Assembly: GCA_963576735.1 (NCBI GenBank)
Contig: OY755183.1
Coordinates: 15,395,213 to 15,459,212 of the forward strand
Direction of reading: 5' to 3'
DNA from: Bedellia somnulentella
Lineage: Eukaryota; Arthropoda; Insecta; Lepidoptera; Bedelliidae
Length of the DNA stretch: 64,000 bases
In this document: piece after piece, positions 12,244 through 22,377 of the stretch
How the letters are laid out: every line of letters starts with the position of its first letter
Position numbering within the stretch: the stretch's first letter is position 1
Made by a program: the position numbers and the translations under genes
The notes under the pieces: model-generated
The model's database searches: none
What the model was told of the DNA's origin: nothing
What the model saw: only the letters and a program-made list of their open reading frames with translations

Positions 12244-12619
12244 ATTATTATATAACCCACCTAAATTTAGAGGTTCATCAATATATCATGGGTTAAGGTA
12301 AAGTTTCGTTATATATATGTAATAATATAAGGATACCGTTGTATTAAATTATGCATATACTAGAAGATTATTATGATAGTAACCACCAAATTAGCCATTA
12401 TAGCTGAGATGGATTCCAATTTGTCTTCTCCTTTAAGGAACCCAGCACTATTACGACTATTTAGAACACATTTGAGTTTTTTTTATTGAATTTATAAAAT
12501 GGCAAACAGTCAATGGTGGAAAAAAGCATTTTGTATGTTGTACGCGCAAGCTTTATGGATTTCATCACCAACTGAATTGCGATGGTTAAAATACAGTTTT
12601 ATTTTGGTTATAACAACAA

Positions 12620-12790
12620 ACGCGGGATAGGTTAGTGGGTACAACACTGCTTATCGTGCGGATAAGGAGGCGGAGAAAACCCACATGGCTAAGTTGTACT
12701 TAGATGCCAATGCCTCGTGATGTTCAGAAGGCGTACCTCTGCTAACCCCTTCGGGGACATACGGCGGTGGCGTGAACGTTTGAGTTGAGC
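12620..12790 (+). mobile_element. SINE B, internally deleted and decayed
   Basis: Keeps a tRNA-like head (GATAGGTTAGTGGGTA) and the 3' module (CTCTGCTAACCCCTTCGGGG then GGCGTGAACG), but has lost most of the body. Confidence 0.65.
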
Positions 12791-12835
12791 TTAAAACATC
12801 ATTTTAAATACTAATAAAACAATTTTCATAACCGA

Positions 12836-12930
12836 ATCCGAATAGCCGCCATGCTGGTGAGGCAATCTGTGACGTCACTGCAGCGGCGACATTTCTTATA
12901 TTACACAGCGGCAACCATTTCAAAATGTGC
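12836..12930 (+). repeat. Dispersed repeat with TGACGTCA, copy 1
   Basis: CTGTGACGTCACTGCAGCGGCGACATTTC-type stretch, then TTATATTAC, GCGGC and CCATTTCAAAATG. Shared with 13535-13662; TGACGTCA is a CRE-like palindrome. Function unknown. Confidence 0.5.
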
Positions 12931-13280
12931 ATTATTATATTACAGTTTGATTATATGTTGACATTATAAGATTCAAAAATAAGATAATCTTTTCATTAGA
13001 TTACCATAATACTTGTAAATTTTGAATTTGTGACTTTTTGTTGTGATTGTTTTATAGTTTTTTTTCCTGGGATATTTATTTAGATGAACTTTTCTATCTA
13101 TCACGACTTATTGCCAGAAGAATAAAGAGGCTTTCTAGAGAACTTTTCCAACTATTCCGATATGTTAATTTTCAGGCGACACAGGAGGGTTACTCGAGTG
13201 ATTGTTACGCAAAGTGGAGGGAAACACACTTTTATTTATTACTACTACGAGTATATCGTATCTACTCGTAATATCTAAGT

Positions 13281-13519
13281 GCCGTGTTGTGCCAGTTTAG
13301 AATGCCACTACCCCTTTCTACCCACAGGTGTCGCCAGAGGAAACTAACGGTAGTGGCTTATATGAAGGGATTTTTGAGCGATGCAGTTGGAGACCCATCA
13401 CCAACAACCTTTATTTTACCATCTTTTCCCCACTTAACTTCCAAAAGTGGCTGAGGAATTTTCTAATTTCTTAGCTCTTGCTACCCCTGTGACCCCCGTG
13501 AGTATATGTAGGTATGTAA
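13281..13519 (+). mobile_element. Family A, subtype 2
   Basis: GCCGTGTTGTGCCAG to CCCGTGAGTATATGTAGG; GGGATTTATAG shortened. Confidence 0.82.
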
Positions 13520-13534
13520 TTTCTAATGAATAGT

Positions 13535-13662
13535 ACCGAATAAGTCGGAATAGGTGCTATGCTGTTACATTGACTAGGCAATGTATGACGTCACTGCGGG
13601 GCGGCGACATTTCTTATATTACGACACGTGATGTGAGCAGCGACGGCCATTTTGAAATGCGT
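13535..13662 (+). repeat. Dispersed repeat with TGACGTCA, copy 2
   Basis: GTATGACGTCACTGCGGGGCG, GCGACATTTCTTATATTAC and GGCCATTTTGAAATGCG match copy 1 at 12836. It stops exactly where the TIR element (13667) begins. Confidence 0.5.
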
Positions 13663-13666
13663 TTTT

Positions 13667-14366
13667 AGGGTTCCGTAGCCAAATGGCAAAAACGGGACCC
13701 TTATAGATTCGTCATGTCTGTCCGTCTGTCCGTCCGTCCGTCCGTATGTCACAGCCAGTTTATTCCGAAACTATAAGAACTACATTATTGAAAATTGGTG
13801 CGTAGATGTATTCTGTAAACCGCATTAAGATTTTAAAATAAAATCTGAAAAAAAAACCAAAATTTTTAGGGTTCCCCATACCTAGAACTGAAACTCATTT
13901 TTTTTTTCATCAAACCTATACGTGTGGGGTATCTATCAAAAGGTATTTGAAAATGATGTTGAGGTTTCTTATATCATTTTTTTCAAAACTGAATTGTTTG
14001 CGCGAGAGACTTTTCCAAAGTGGTAAAATGTGTGCCCCCCCCCGTAACTTCTAAAATATAGGCATGATAAAACTGAAAAAAATATATGATGTGTATTACT
14101 ATACAAACTACTAACGAAAATTGGTTTGAATGAGATCTAGCCAGTAGTTCTATTTTTAAACGTCATAAATCAAATTACTTACCTAATTTATTAATTTCAC
14201 TGAAATATATAACAATAATTTTACTATCACAGGCCTTACGCATAAAACGTGAACCATTGTTTTGTTATAGTAAATCAGTGATAAGTAAATAACATTTTAA
14301 ACTAAACATTTTAAACTTGTATATTACTATGTTACCTACCTGCTGCTAGTGCTGCTACGGAACCCT
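13667..14366. mobile_element. Non-autonomous element with 13-bp terminal inverted repeats
   Basis: AGGGTTCCGTAGC (13667-13679) is the exact reverse complement of GCTACGGAACCCT (14354-14366). Inside are a (GTCC/GTCT)n run at 13715-13745 and a CACAGCCAGTTTATTCCGAAAC stretch. No transposase ORF. The AACCCTTCATTAGCGAGTCC end with TCGCTCTTGGCCGC just outside is a motif I recall as very common in Lepidoptera, so the true boundary may extend to about 14402. No clear TSD. Confidence 0.65.
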
Positions 14367-14418
14367 TCATTAGCGAGTCCATCTCGCTCTTGGCCGCTTT
14401 TATTATATTAGATTATCT

Positions 14419-15062
14419 GCTGTGTAGTGTCCGCTTAGAATAGCACTACCCCATTTCTTCCGGTGGGTGTACGTAAGAGGCGACTAACGGTATTGGGGCT
14501 TTTATGGGATTTTCGGGTGATGCAGTTGGAGACCCATCACCAACATAAACATAACATAAACATAAACATAAACGTTCACGCCGAATATCCCCGAAGGGGT
14601 TGGCAGAGGTACTAATACTTCTGAACATCACGTGACTTTGTCACCTGGTGTTCAATAACCCACGTTTTGCATGGACAGTGTACTCACGTGATAGGGGGCA
14701 GGCCTATCGCCGTTTTGTACGAATACACTGTCACATGACTAAGTACAACTCAGCCATGTGGGTTTCCTCACGATGTTTTCCCTCACCGTTAACAACCATG
14801 ATAAATTAACCACACATATGTCTTTTAGAAAAGACAAATTGGTGTAGGCCCGACCCAGGATTTGAACACTAGTCGTTTGCACGATAACCGAGTGTTCTAC
14901 CCACTGGGCTATCACGGCTGATCATCACCATTACCAACAACCTTTAGTTTACCATCATTTCCCCACTCAACTTTCCAAAAGTGACTGAGGAATTTTTAAC
15001 TCCTTAGCTCTGGCTACCCCTTTTAGGGATTTATAGCCGTGAGTATATGTATGTATGTATAT
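14419..15062 (+). mobile_element. Family A split by SINE B
   Basis: Left part 14419-14544 and right part 14921-15062. Together they make a full element with a TATG tail. Confidence 0.85.
14545..14920 (-). mobile_element. SINE B inserted inside a family A copy
   Basis: Full-length antisense SINE B. It interrupts family A after CCCATCACCAAC; family A resumes at CATCACCATTACCAAC, giving an imperfect TSD. The tail is a variable AACATAAACATA repeat. Confidence 0.88.
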
Positions 15063-15824
15063 TAGAATTTGATGATATCTTTGGAATGAGGACATTATAC
15101 AGATAAAATACATTTACAATTTAAGAATTTTGTTATTCTTTGTTTGGTTTCTTTGTTACCTGGGCTAAGTAAGATCATAATTATATAAACATTATTTCTA
15201 TTTCTTTCGTTAGGCATATTACGAGGCGCCTACAGAGGACTTAAAAGGTGGGATGATGTAATTTCATTGGATCAGACCGTCTTAAGCCTAGGCTTTCATA
15301 TATACCGGTTTAAATTACTCCACCCTATCTTTTTGCAATAGGCTATTTGACTTAGTTTTGAAAACTATCTTACGGTGTTAATTTGTTTATAAGGAGCCCT
15401 AAAAAAATATCTTTCTGTCATTTTAGCTATTTTATTAAAAAATCGAAAAAGAAAATGCAATATTCAAATGTGCCGCGAAAACGCGACTTTAAGTTATATG
15501 GCGGCTGTAGCACAAGTGACGTCAATTCCGCATTAAACACCAATGAGCGAAGCGATACACAGGCAGTTAATGCGCAATCTACGTCATTATAGAAATAGCC
15601 AATCACGGTCGTTTATAGTCGCGTGACAGTTGCACCAAAAATACTTATTTTAGAAGACGGATTTTAGTGAAATAATGAAATATTTTTATCTCGCATTATT
15701 ACATATTGCTCCAAAAAAGAAATATTAAGACTAATGAAATAAAAGAAATGTATATTTTTATTACCGTCAAATATTGTTATCTATAGTTTGTTACACTCAA
15801 CTGAAGATAAGAAATCATTTTTAG
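15063..15824. other. Unassigned sequence
   Basis: No supported gene. The 69-codon frame at 15383 has no family resemblance I recognise. Confidence 0.45.
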
Positions 15825-15925
15825 ACATACATATACTCATGGCCATAAATCTCAAATAGGGGTAGTCAGAGCATTAGAGCTAGAAACTCGTCAGCCACAT
15901 TTGGAAGTTAATAGGGGACAAGTTT
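15825..15925 (-). mobile_element. Family A 3' part
   Basis: CATACATATACTCATGGCC to TTTGGAAGTTAATAGGGG; 5'-truncated. Confidence 0.72.
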
Positions 15926-15944
15926 AGAATTACTTTTTGAGACA

Positions 15945-16170
15945 TTCGAAATAAATAAAAAAAATATATCATTTATTTCAAAATAAAAAGATAAATCTTT
16001 GTTTTATGAACGTCAAATTTTAACTTAATACTAAGTTTACTTCGGATTCGGAAGGTGTTTTGTTGAGAGAAGAATCCGTAAGAAACTCGTCAACACACAT
16101 CTTTTTTTACGTCCATTACAATTTTGATGTTAGCCCGGAAACATCCTGCACAGAGCCCTGATGACACCAA
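15945..16170 (-). mobile_element. LINE 3' end (same group as the intact LINE)
   Basis: Antisense TTTCAAAATAAAAAGATAAATC, GAACGTCAAATTTTAAC, TCGGAAGGTGTTTTG and GAAACTCGTCAACACACATC. Compare 25885-26010 of the intact LINE. The coding part is absent. Confidence 0.7.
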
Positions 16171-16690
16171 GCCACTTCATCATTAATGTTATCATTGATA
16201 TTGTAATAGGCTTTCGATAATCTTTAATAATTTTTATAATCTTTATCATCTACTATTCATACCTAAGAAGTCTTTGTATATAGATTAATTACTCTATATC
16301 TGTCCCGTTCCGAAGCGAGTATGCAAAAAAAACACAAACTCGACTACTAGAGTAAGGAGAAGATGGATATAATATATTATTCCAACCGCAAAGCCAGCCA
16401 ATAACTTCATAGACACACCGCAAAACACAGGATTGTCCATAGCTCGATCTGTTAATTAGTAGTTCTAGTGCAGTGGACCCGAGGGAGCTATCCATTCCGA
16501 TATACGGTCTGAGCCGCACTTACATTGAGACATACTTTAAAATGTAATTACACTTTCAATTTGCTGAGTGAGCCTGATTGCATTGCTTCCACATTACTAA
16601 GTTTCACAGAAATACCGACCAAAAGTACTTTTAACAAGGGAGACTTAAATTATTCTCTAATAGCTGCAAACTTCAAACTTCAAAATGTGA
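16171..16690. other. Unassigned sequence
   Basis: Nothing beyond chance ORFs. Confidence 0.45.
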
Positions 16691-16693
16691 ATA

Positions 16694-16838
16694 TACCATA
16701 GCTCAATAGGCAGAGCGACTGGGGCGTTGAACGGGAGGTAGCTGGTTCGAATCCTGCTGGTGTGGATAACATTTTCTTTCCATAATTGATTAGTATTAAT
16801 CCCTAAATGCGGTTTTCATGAACAAAACATTCTAATAA
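16694..16838 (+). mobile_element. SINE F with well-kept tRNA-like head
   Basis: The head can form a 7-bp acceptor (TATACCA with TGGTGTG, two G-T pairs), a D stem GCTC/GAGC and a B box GGTTCGAATCC, but no standard 5-bp anticodon stem. It is therefore a tRNA-derived SINE head, not a tRNA gene. The body continues AACATTTTCTTTCC, AGTATTAATCCCTAAATGCG and GTTTTCATGAACAAAACA. Confidence 0.7.
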
Positions 16839-17234
16839 TGTGAATTTAGTTACATAGATTAACAACTTAAAAATAGTTCTAAATGGTCCCTTCCACAGAA
16901 TCTTAGATTAAACAGAGAGAGTTTGGCTCTAGATCCCAAGGTTTTGGTTGCCAATTCCATGGGAAACACTTGCAAGATGAGTTTGTAAAGTTAAATTTTG
17001 TTTAGTTTGAAATATGGTATTAATAATTATTACGGTCGCCTACAGCACATAAAGTTGTTATACGATTTAACATATTTATAAACACAATATTGCAACTCTT
17101 TAAATGTAAAATATTATTTTACATAAATCTTTGATTAATTGGATAATAAAATGGAAAAAATCTGATATTTCGAGCAAAGGACACCAATAACGTGGTTGTA
17201 GGTACAATAACGCTAGCTTTCGATAGGCAAACCA
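16839..17234. other. Unassigned sequence
   Basis: Nothing recognised; ends at the inverted duplication border. Confidence 0.45.
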
Positions 17235-17519
17235 CACTAGGCCAGTAGCCTGGTTGGCTATAGCTAGGATAGGCTATCTTGGTTTAAAAAAATACCGTAT
17301 AACAAGTATTTACCTTAAACAATTACTACGAGTACGATACAGTGAAGTTTCCGTTTGAGTGAAATTTTGTATCATTCTAGATTAGGAATACGAATATTCA
17401 GAGAATGAAACCTTGAAAGACGTATCCTTTTATACACAGCTAACTATTACATAATTTGTTGCAAAGAATGTTGGATGATAGTAAAAATTCTGTATAACCT
17501 CTTTAGGTATTATTATTTG

Positions 17520-17764
17520 TAGTGTATTGTTGTAAGGCTTAGAATAACACTACCCCATTTCTGCCGGTGGGTGTACGTAAGACTAAGGTGTTGGGGCTTT
17601 TAAGGGATTTTTGGGCGATGCGGTTGGAGACCCATCACCAACAACCTTTATTTTGCCATCTTTTCCTTACTCAACTTTCCAAAAGTGGCTGAGGAACTTC
17701 TAGTTCCTTAGCTCTGGCTACCCCTTCTTGGGATTTATAGCCGTGAGTATATGTATGTATGTAT
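17520..17764 (+). mobile_element. Family A inside duplication copy 1
   Basis: Head decayed (GTGTATTGTTGTAAGGC), rest close to consensus. Absent from copy 2 at the matching site. Confidence 0.84.
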
Positions 17765-17920
17765 TATTTATAAAACAAATTACATACACGAGTGTATATA
17801 TAGTAGAACAAAATATAGCAATTTCATTAAATATCATATATATTCATTGACTTGTTTGTTAAAAAAATAAGCCACGCAATTGAATTCAGCTCGAGTGAAG
17901 GCGTGGGCAATACTGTACAT

Positions 17921-18199
17921 TTAATTATATTTTTCCTTTACAGTTATAAAACCGGAAATGTATAAAGCCCTTATGAAATCATTCTTCTGAAGCAAAGCAA
18001 TTTCGCTTGGACTTATTTCATTGTGTTTCGGCTCCAAAGGGGAGGTAATGGGCACAAGAGGGTAGAGGTCAATAAAACAATCCTCCTCACTTAAATTCGT
18101 AGTAAGGTCTTCCAACGGAAATTGCTGCAAACCCTGTAAACCAGGCGAAGTTAATTTGCTCCCACAATTACTGACATTAACCGCAATTATCCATGTTAT
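17921..18199 (-). CDS. Exon-like ORF, possible terminal exon, unknown function
   Basis: A 92-codon open frame ending in TAA at 17921. It is preceded by a good splice acceptor (TTTCAATCCTTTTAACAG just upstream of 18199) and opens in frame from the acceptor. Key stretches are QQFPLEDLTTNLSEEDCFID, EPKHNEISPSEIALLQKN and ALYISGFITVKEKYN. No in-frame ATG is present, so it would have to be a 3' exon. I recognise no domain. The paralogue at 35950 has exactly the same length (no indels) and differs at about 10 of 279 bases, several of them synonymous, while flanking sequence has diverged more and gained indels. It may be a host gene's last exon or part of a transposon gene. Confidence 0.5.
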   Translation of the reverse strand: MTWIIAVNVSNCGSKLTSPGLQGLQQFPLEDLTTNLSEEDCFIDLYPLVPITSPLEPKHNEISPSEIALLQKNDFIRALYISGFITVKEKYN

Positions 18200-18489
18200 C
18201 TGTTAAAAGGATTGAAATAAACGCTCTTGTAGAAATAAAATACTTTAAATTGTGAGACTAAAAACTGGGAAATTTTACAAACAGAATGAGAAATAATCGT
18301 GATCCTTTTTTGTTTGTTTACCGCAAATTTCTGTTGTTTCATGTAATTGATTTCAATTTGATAATAAATATGGAAGTCTTGAGTGAGAACACAGGTATCA
18401 TTTAATTATGTGGTATGAAATGTGTATTGAATTATTTTGGTCCCATTAAAATTTATCAGTACATTGCAAATTATAAAACATATAACTCA

Positions 18490-18855
18490 AACGTTAACAC
18501 CGTAAATCCCCGAAGGTGTGACACAGTACTCATATTTCTAAAAAACCACGTGACATTTTCACCTGCCCCCGTAGGCGAGTGAGAGCCAGTATCTCACGTG
18601 AGACCATACCATACCAAGTCTGGTGTTCAGAGTACCCACTTTTTGTTTGAACAGTGTACTAACGTGATAAAGGGCAGGCCTATTGCCTTTTTGTATGAGT
18701 ACACTATAACATGACTAAATATCACTTCGCCATGTGGGTTGCCTCACGATGTTTTTCTTCACTATTAAAAACAATGATAACACCGACCTGGGATTTGAAC
18801 CCTCGCCTGTCTGCATTAGAGACGGTGTTCTACCCACGAAACTATCGAGGTTGTT
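18490..18855 (-). mobile_element. SINE B, diverged, at one end of the inverted duplication
   Basis: Antisense SINE B with about 60 bases inserted after the CACGTGACATTTTCACC block (GTAGGCGAGTGAGAGCC stretch). Its tail half is shared with the fragment at 35583-35672, so the insertion predates the duplication of this segment. Confidence 0.75.
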
Positions 18856-19002
18856 CCTCATAACTATTTTTAAAATTATTGTACAAATAAAACCTAAAAA
18901 CAATAATATATATTTCAAAGTTAAAAGATAAATCTTTGTTTTTCGAACGCCAAATTGAACTTAATAAAAAGTTAAAATATACTTCTACTTTGGAATCGGA
19001 AG

Positions 19003-19370
19003 CGACATGATAGTCCAGTGGGTAGAACACCCGCCCGAAAAACAGAAGGGCGTGAGCTCCAATCCTGGGACGGGCCTAAACCAATTTGTCTTTTCTAAAG
19101 TCATATGTGTGGTTAATTTATCATGGTTGCTAACGGTGAGGGAAAACATCCTGAGGAAACCCACATGGCTGAGTTGTACTTAGTCATGTGACAGTGTATT
19201 CGTACAAAACGGCGATAGGTCTGCCCCCTATCACGTGAGTACACTGTCTAAGCAAAACGTGGGTACCTTCTCTGGAAACTAGATGGCGCTTGCCATGTGA
19301 GTTCAGGAGTATTGGTACCTCTGCCAACCCCTTCGGGGATAAACGGCGTGAACGTTTATGTTATGTTATG
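19003..19370 (+). mobile_element. SINE B, full length, inside a LINE 3' end
   Basis: Perfect 14-bp TSD (TTTGGAATCGGAAG) at 18989-19002 and 19371-19384. The body is nearly identical to the copies at 8211 and 40920, so it is a recent insertion into an antisense LINE 3' fragment. Confidence 0.92.
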
Positions 19371-19444
19371 TTTGGAATCGGAAGAAGAAGTTTGGTTGAG
19401 AGAAGAACCCGTAAGAAACTCATCAACACACATCTTTTTTACGT

Positions 19445-19694
19445 ACATACATACATACATATACTCACGGCTATAAATCCCTAGATGGGGAAGCCAGAGC
19501 TAAGGAATGAGAAATTCCTCAGCCACCGTTGGAAAGTTGAGTGGGGAAAAGATGGCAAAATAAAGGTTGTCGGTGATGGGTCTCCAACCGCATCGCCCAA
19601 TAGTCCCTTTAAAGCCCCAATACCGTTAGTCGCCTCTTACGTACACCCATCGGAAGAAATGGGGTAGTGCTATTCTAAGCCGACACTACACAGC
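19445..19694 (-). mobile_element. Family A in a LINE 3' end
   Basis: Near-consensus copy. CATCTTTTTTACGT (19431-19444) and CATCTTTGTTACGT (19701-19714) form a 14-bp TSD with one change. Confidence 0.86.
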
Positions 19695-19811
19695 TACGTC
19701 CATCTTTGTTACGTCCATTACAATTTTGGTGTTAGTCCAGAAACATTCTACACAGAGCCCTGATGACAAACAGTACCTAACTGATTTATTTATGGTGATC
19801 AATTAAGCCCC

Positions 19812-19960
19812 GTCGCTCTTATACCCGGATACCCGACGTTTTCCCGGATATCGTGGGTTTGAGACCCGCTAGTGTCGTAAATTTTTATTTGCTTAATTGA
19901 TAAGTAATAATCCCCATGTAAGGATTTCATGCAAAACAAAGCCTAATTATTTATGGTGAC
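19812..19960 (+). mobile_element. SINE F, degraded head
   Basis: CGTGGGTTTGAGACCCGC (B-box side) with AGTAATAATCCCCATGTAAG and TTTCATGCAAAACAAA. The head shows an inverted CCCGGATA/TATCCGGG-like rearrangement. Confidence 0.6.
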
Positions 19961-20024
19961 TTACAACATGTCGAGAAAACCAGTATGTCTAAGATGTACC
20001 GAGTAATTTGATAGTATGTTTATT

Positions 20025-20160
20025 TATTAAAGGTTGACTGGAAGAAATCGCGTTAAGGCGATAAGTCCGCCTTTGTCTACATTGACTGTTTTGTAATTTT
20101 TAAAAACTGTTTGTGTGTTGTGTATTTGTATGCAATAAAGTCGCGATAGGTCTGCCTCTT
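20025..20160 (+). mobile_element. Probable LINE 3' UTR fragment
   Basis: GCGTTAAGGCGATAAGTCCGCC then TTGTATGCAATAAAG is a 3' end type I recall from lepidopteran Jockey/R1-like LINEs. Confidence 0.45.
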
Positions 20161-20827
20161 ATCATTTTAGAAATATCACGTTAAAAATTTCCATGCCACT
20201 CCTTTGGCGATTTAAAACATTGAGATGGGGTGAAATATAATCCCTAAAAAGTAGTAAATAAAACAAAATCACAATAAATTAGAATAGAAAATGGTACCGT
20301 TCATACCAATTAAGAGCCTCATACAGCCATCATCTATTCAAGTATCATTGGCAATAACACAAAAGAAACGACATATACCATTTTAATTTTCATGAACTCA
20401 GTCGAAAACTGCCAAGTTCCTGTCAATTGTACGGTCCAGATACGTCCAATACCAAACATAGCAATACCACCCTTATTTCGACAAGATAAAGTTCGATTTC
20501 CTATCGTTTTAGCTCGACCACTCCACTCAATAATCTAACCGCGTATTTATAAGGGAACATTTGGACGTCCCCCCCCTCCCCGCGTCATCTTGTCCCCCGC
20601 AGTGGTCTGTGAGTGTGACGTCATCGGTGAAATGTTTCTTCTATCTTTGCGAAATGACGTCTTTGGTTTATTGACGTGAGAGCTATTAATGCACCTTTGA
20701 CGGGATTTATGCTTGTACTAGTTTTTAATATATTAATAAACACTGTTATTTTAATTTTTTTACCTTTGTATGTATGTAAAGATTTATAAATAGTATAGTA
20801 AAGTAGTAATTTCAAATAACCAAATAT
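20161..20827. other. Unassigned sequence
   Basis: Contains a C-rich run (GTCCCCCCCCTCCCCGCG at about 20568) and two TGACGTC motifs; no gene seen. Confidence 0.45.
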
Positions 20828-21028
20828 ACTTATACAATAACGATTATAAATTCCAAAACCAGTGGCCAAAAACTCAGAATTAAAAAAAATCCTTAGCTGC
20901 ATTAGGATCTCGAGTATGAAAAAGGATAATTGTGATGAGTCGGCAGCCACATCACCTAACAATCATTTTAAAATCCCAAATGATGATTCTGGATAAAATG
21001 GGTTAGTGATAAGATAAGCACGCACTGG
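20828..21028 (-). mobile_element. Family A, very old
   Basis: GATTATAAATTCC, CTTAGCTGC, GCAGCCACATCACC and ATAAAATGGGTTAGTG preserve the order of the family. Confidence 0.5.
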
Positions 21029-21302
21029 TAGGTGAAACACAATCTGAAAAGATGTAAAAATGTAAAACAAAACAGCGTTCGTAGCTTTTATTTATTACGG
21101 ATTGTCAACAGTGAAAATAGTAAGCAATCTTAGAAAGTACTTAAATTTAAATGTAACATACATACAAACATACATATACTCACGGCTATAAATCCCTAGT
21201 AGGGGTAGCTAGAGCTAAGGAATCAGAAATTCCTCAGCCCCTTTTGGAAGTTGCGTAGGGAAAAGATAATGAAATATAGGTTGTTGGTGATGGGTCTCCA
21301 AC

Positions 21303-22028
21303 GGTTACATACTGTATATCCGAAACTTTTAAACCCGAATGTTATTTTACCGAAAACTAATCCCCTTTTTTTTAATCGCCATAATATTGTTTCACCGAAA
21401 TTTCAAATAGCATATTCTTACATTCCAGATTATCGTTTGGTTTTTGTTTTTGTTTACTATCATTTTGATTAACCACTAGAACGGATTCCCAAAGAATCGA
21501 ATACCAGATATACCTTAATTCCGCAATATTGCTTTTCCGAATAATCACTATTCCAAAAAATCATTTTCCATATATTTGAAATACAGATGTATTGAATGAT
21601 ACCTACTGCTACGAATAATTTTGCAGGCATATTTTAAGTAAGTAGTATACCCCGCTTAGTAGTATACCATGCATCAGGCATTTAGGTGCTCGCTCCGCTG
21701 CGCTACGCTCGCTCGTTTTATACATAATATAACCTAACCTAACCTAACTGAATGTAACATAACTTTTCTTTGTCTGCTAGATAAAGTTACTTCGGTCTTT
21801 TAAACCTTTGGAACAATGAGATTATAGTAAAAGATACAGTTGGTAAAAGCAAAAAATTCATTTTAATAATCTGGTTTTAGTTTTTCTGGGAAGTGATACT
21901 TCTAGAAAATGTATTTATGTACTAATGAAGTTGTGGAAAATAAAGCATCTGTGATACGTAAATTATGTAAACAGTTTTCTAAATAGTGAATTTCGGACTT
22001 GTAATATTCGAATTTTCGAAATGTTACC
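21303..22028. mobile_element. 726-bp DNA transposon-like insertion with 9-bp TSD
   Basis: Interrupts family A at GTCTCCAAC, which is duplicated perfectly at 21294-21302 and 22029-22037. The ends are weak inverted repeats (GGTTACAT against GGTAACAT), with CCGAAA/CCGAAT motifs repeated inside both ends. It contains a TATAATAT stretch, a CGCTCGCTCCGCTGCGCTACG block and three CCTAA units (21733-21747). No transposase ORF. A 9-bp TSD is typical of MULE-type and some Merlin-type elements, but I cannot assign it. Confidence 0.7.
21733..21747 (+). repeat. Short interstitial telomere-type repeat (CCTAA)3
   Basis: Three exact CCTAA units, the complement of the insect telomere repeat TTAGG. It lies inside the 726-bp transposon, so it is probably part of that element rather than a telomere relic. 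Confidence 0.5.
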
Positions 22029-22234
22029 GTCTCCAACCGCATGGCCCAAAAATCCCTTATAAGCCCCAATACCGTTACCGTTTTCTCTTAAGATGGATTT
22101 ACGTTATCTAAGTACACAAAATTTCTTGTAACTTAGATTTTCACTCCGAAACTATGTGGATGGCTAAAAACCCCTTGAAATTGGTTTGATCCTGATGCTA
22201 TTTCGGACTAACGTTTAAAAAAGGTGAAAGGAGC

Positions 22235-22345
22235 GGGAAGTTGATTGCTAAGAGCAGTAGAGGATCAGCATACGTCGTTGTCAAAACTTTGGGGAGGCCT
22301 GTGTGAAGCACTGGACATCTATTGGCTTATAATGATGACACTTAT
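22235..22345 (+). mobile_element. LINE 3' end fragment (TGATGATG type)
   Basis: CTTTGGGGAGGCCTGTGTG, CACTGGACATCTATTGGC and ATAATGATGAC follow the coding end of a LINE family also seen at 44960 and 47583. Directly left of a family A copy. Confidence 0.5.
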
Positions 22346-22377
22346 GCATACCACCCTTCCGCTAACCTACTTATATT

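Larger units (their letters stand above)
10810..12330. repeat. Tandem array of about 385-bp units, interrupted by insertions
   Basis: Units 2 (11317-11700) and 3 (11703-12078) are nearly complete. Each starts CCTWAATTTAGAGGTTCATC and passes GATTGATTAA, TTACATCTGATATATAA, CCACTTCCGGTCTGATCCCG, CCAGTCCAGGAGCCAAATG and CATTCACTTTC. Unit 1 (10810-11040) is partial behind a SINE B. Unit 4 (12250-12330) is only the start. Family A separates units 1 and 2, and an RTE 3' end separates units 3 and 4. Small ORFs in the units are not conserved in frame. Confidence 0.8.
17235..18600 (-). repeat. Inverted duplication, copy 1
   Basis: Read on the minus strand, this matches 35583-36868 over the SINE B tail, intron-like sequence, exon-like ORF and downstream flank (GCTGAATTC, GCTTATTTTT, AACAAGTCAATGAAT, GTTAGCTGTGTATAAAAGG, AATTGTTTAAG). 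A family A copy (17520-17764) interrupts this copy only. The two copies lie about 17 kb apart in opposite orientation. Confidence 0.85.
18890..19770 (-). mobile_element. LINE 3' end broken by SINE B and family A
   Basis: Same LINE group as 15945-16170. The pieces are 18890-19002, 19371-19444 and 19701-19770 (ACGTCCATTACAATTTTGG, GAGCCCTGATGAC). SINE B (19003) and family A (19445) have inserted, each with a TSD of about 14 bp. Confidence 0.75.
21156..22085 (-). mobile_element. Family A split by the 726-bp transposon
   Basis: 3' part 21156-21302, resumed at 22029 to about 22085 (CCGCATGGCCCAAAAATCCC). The head is lost. Confidence 0.8.

Noticed and set aside
16694..16765. A functional tRNA gene
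   Set aside because: Acceptor, D arm and B box fit, but there is no normal anticodon stem and the body that follows is repeated elsewhere; it is a SINE head.
21733..21747. Telomere relic
   Set aside because: Only three CCTAA units, lying inside a bounded transposon.
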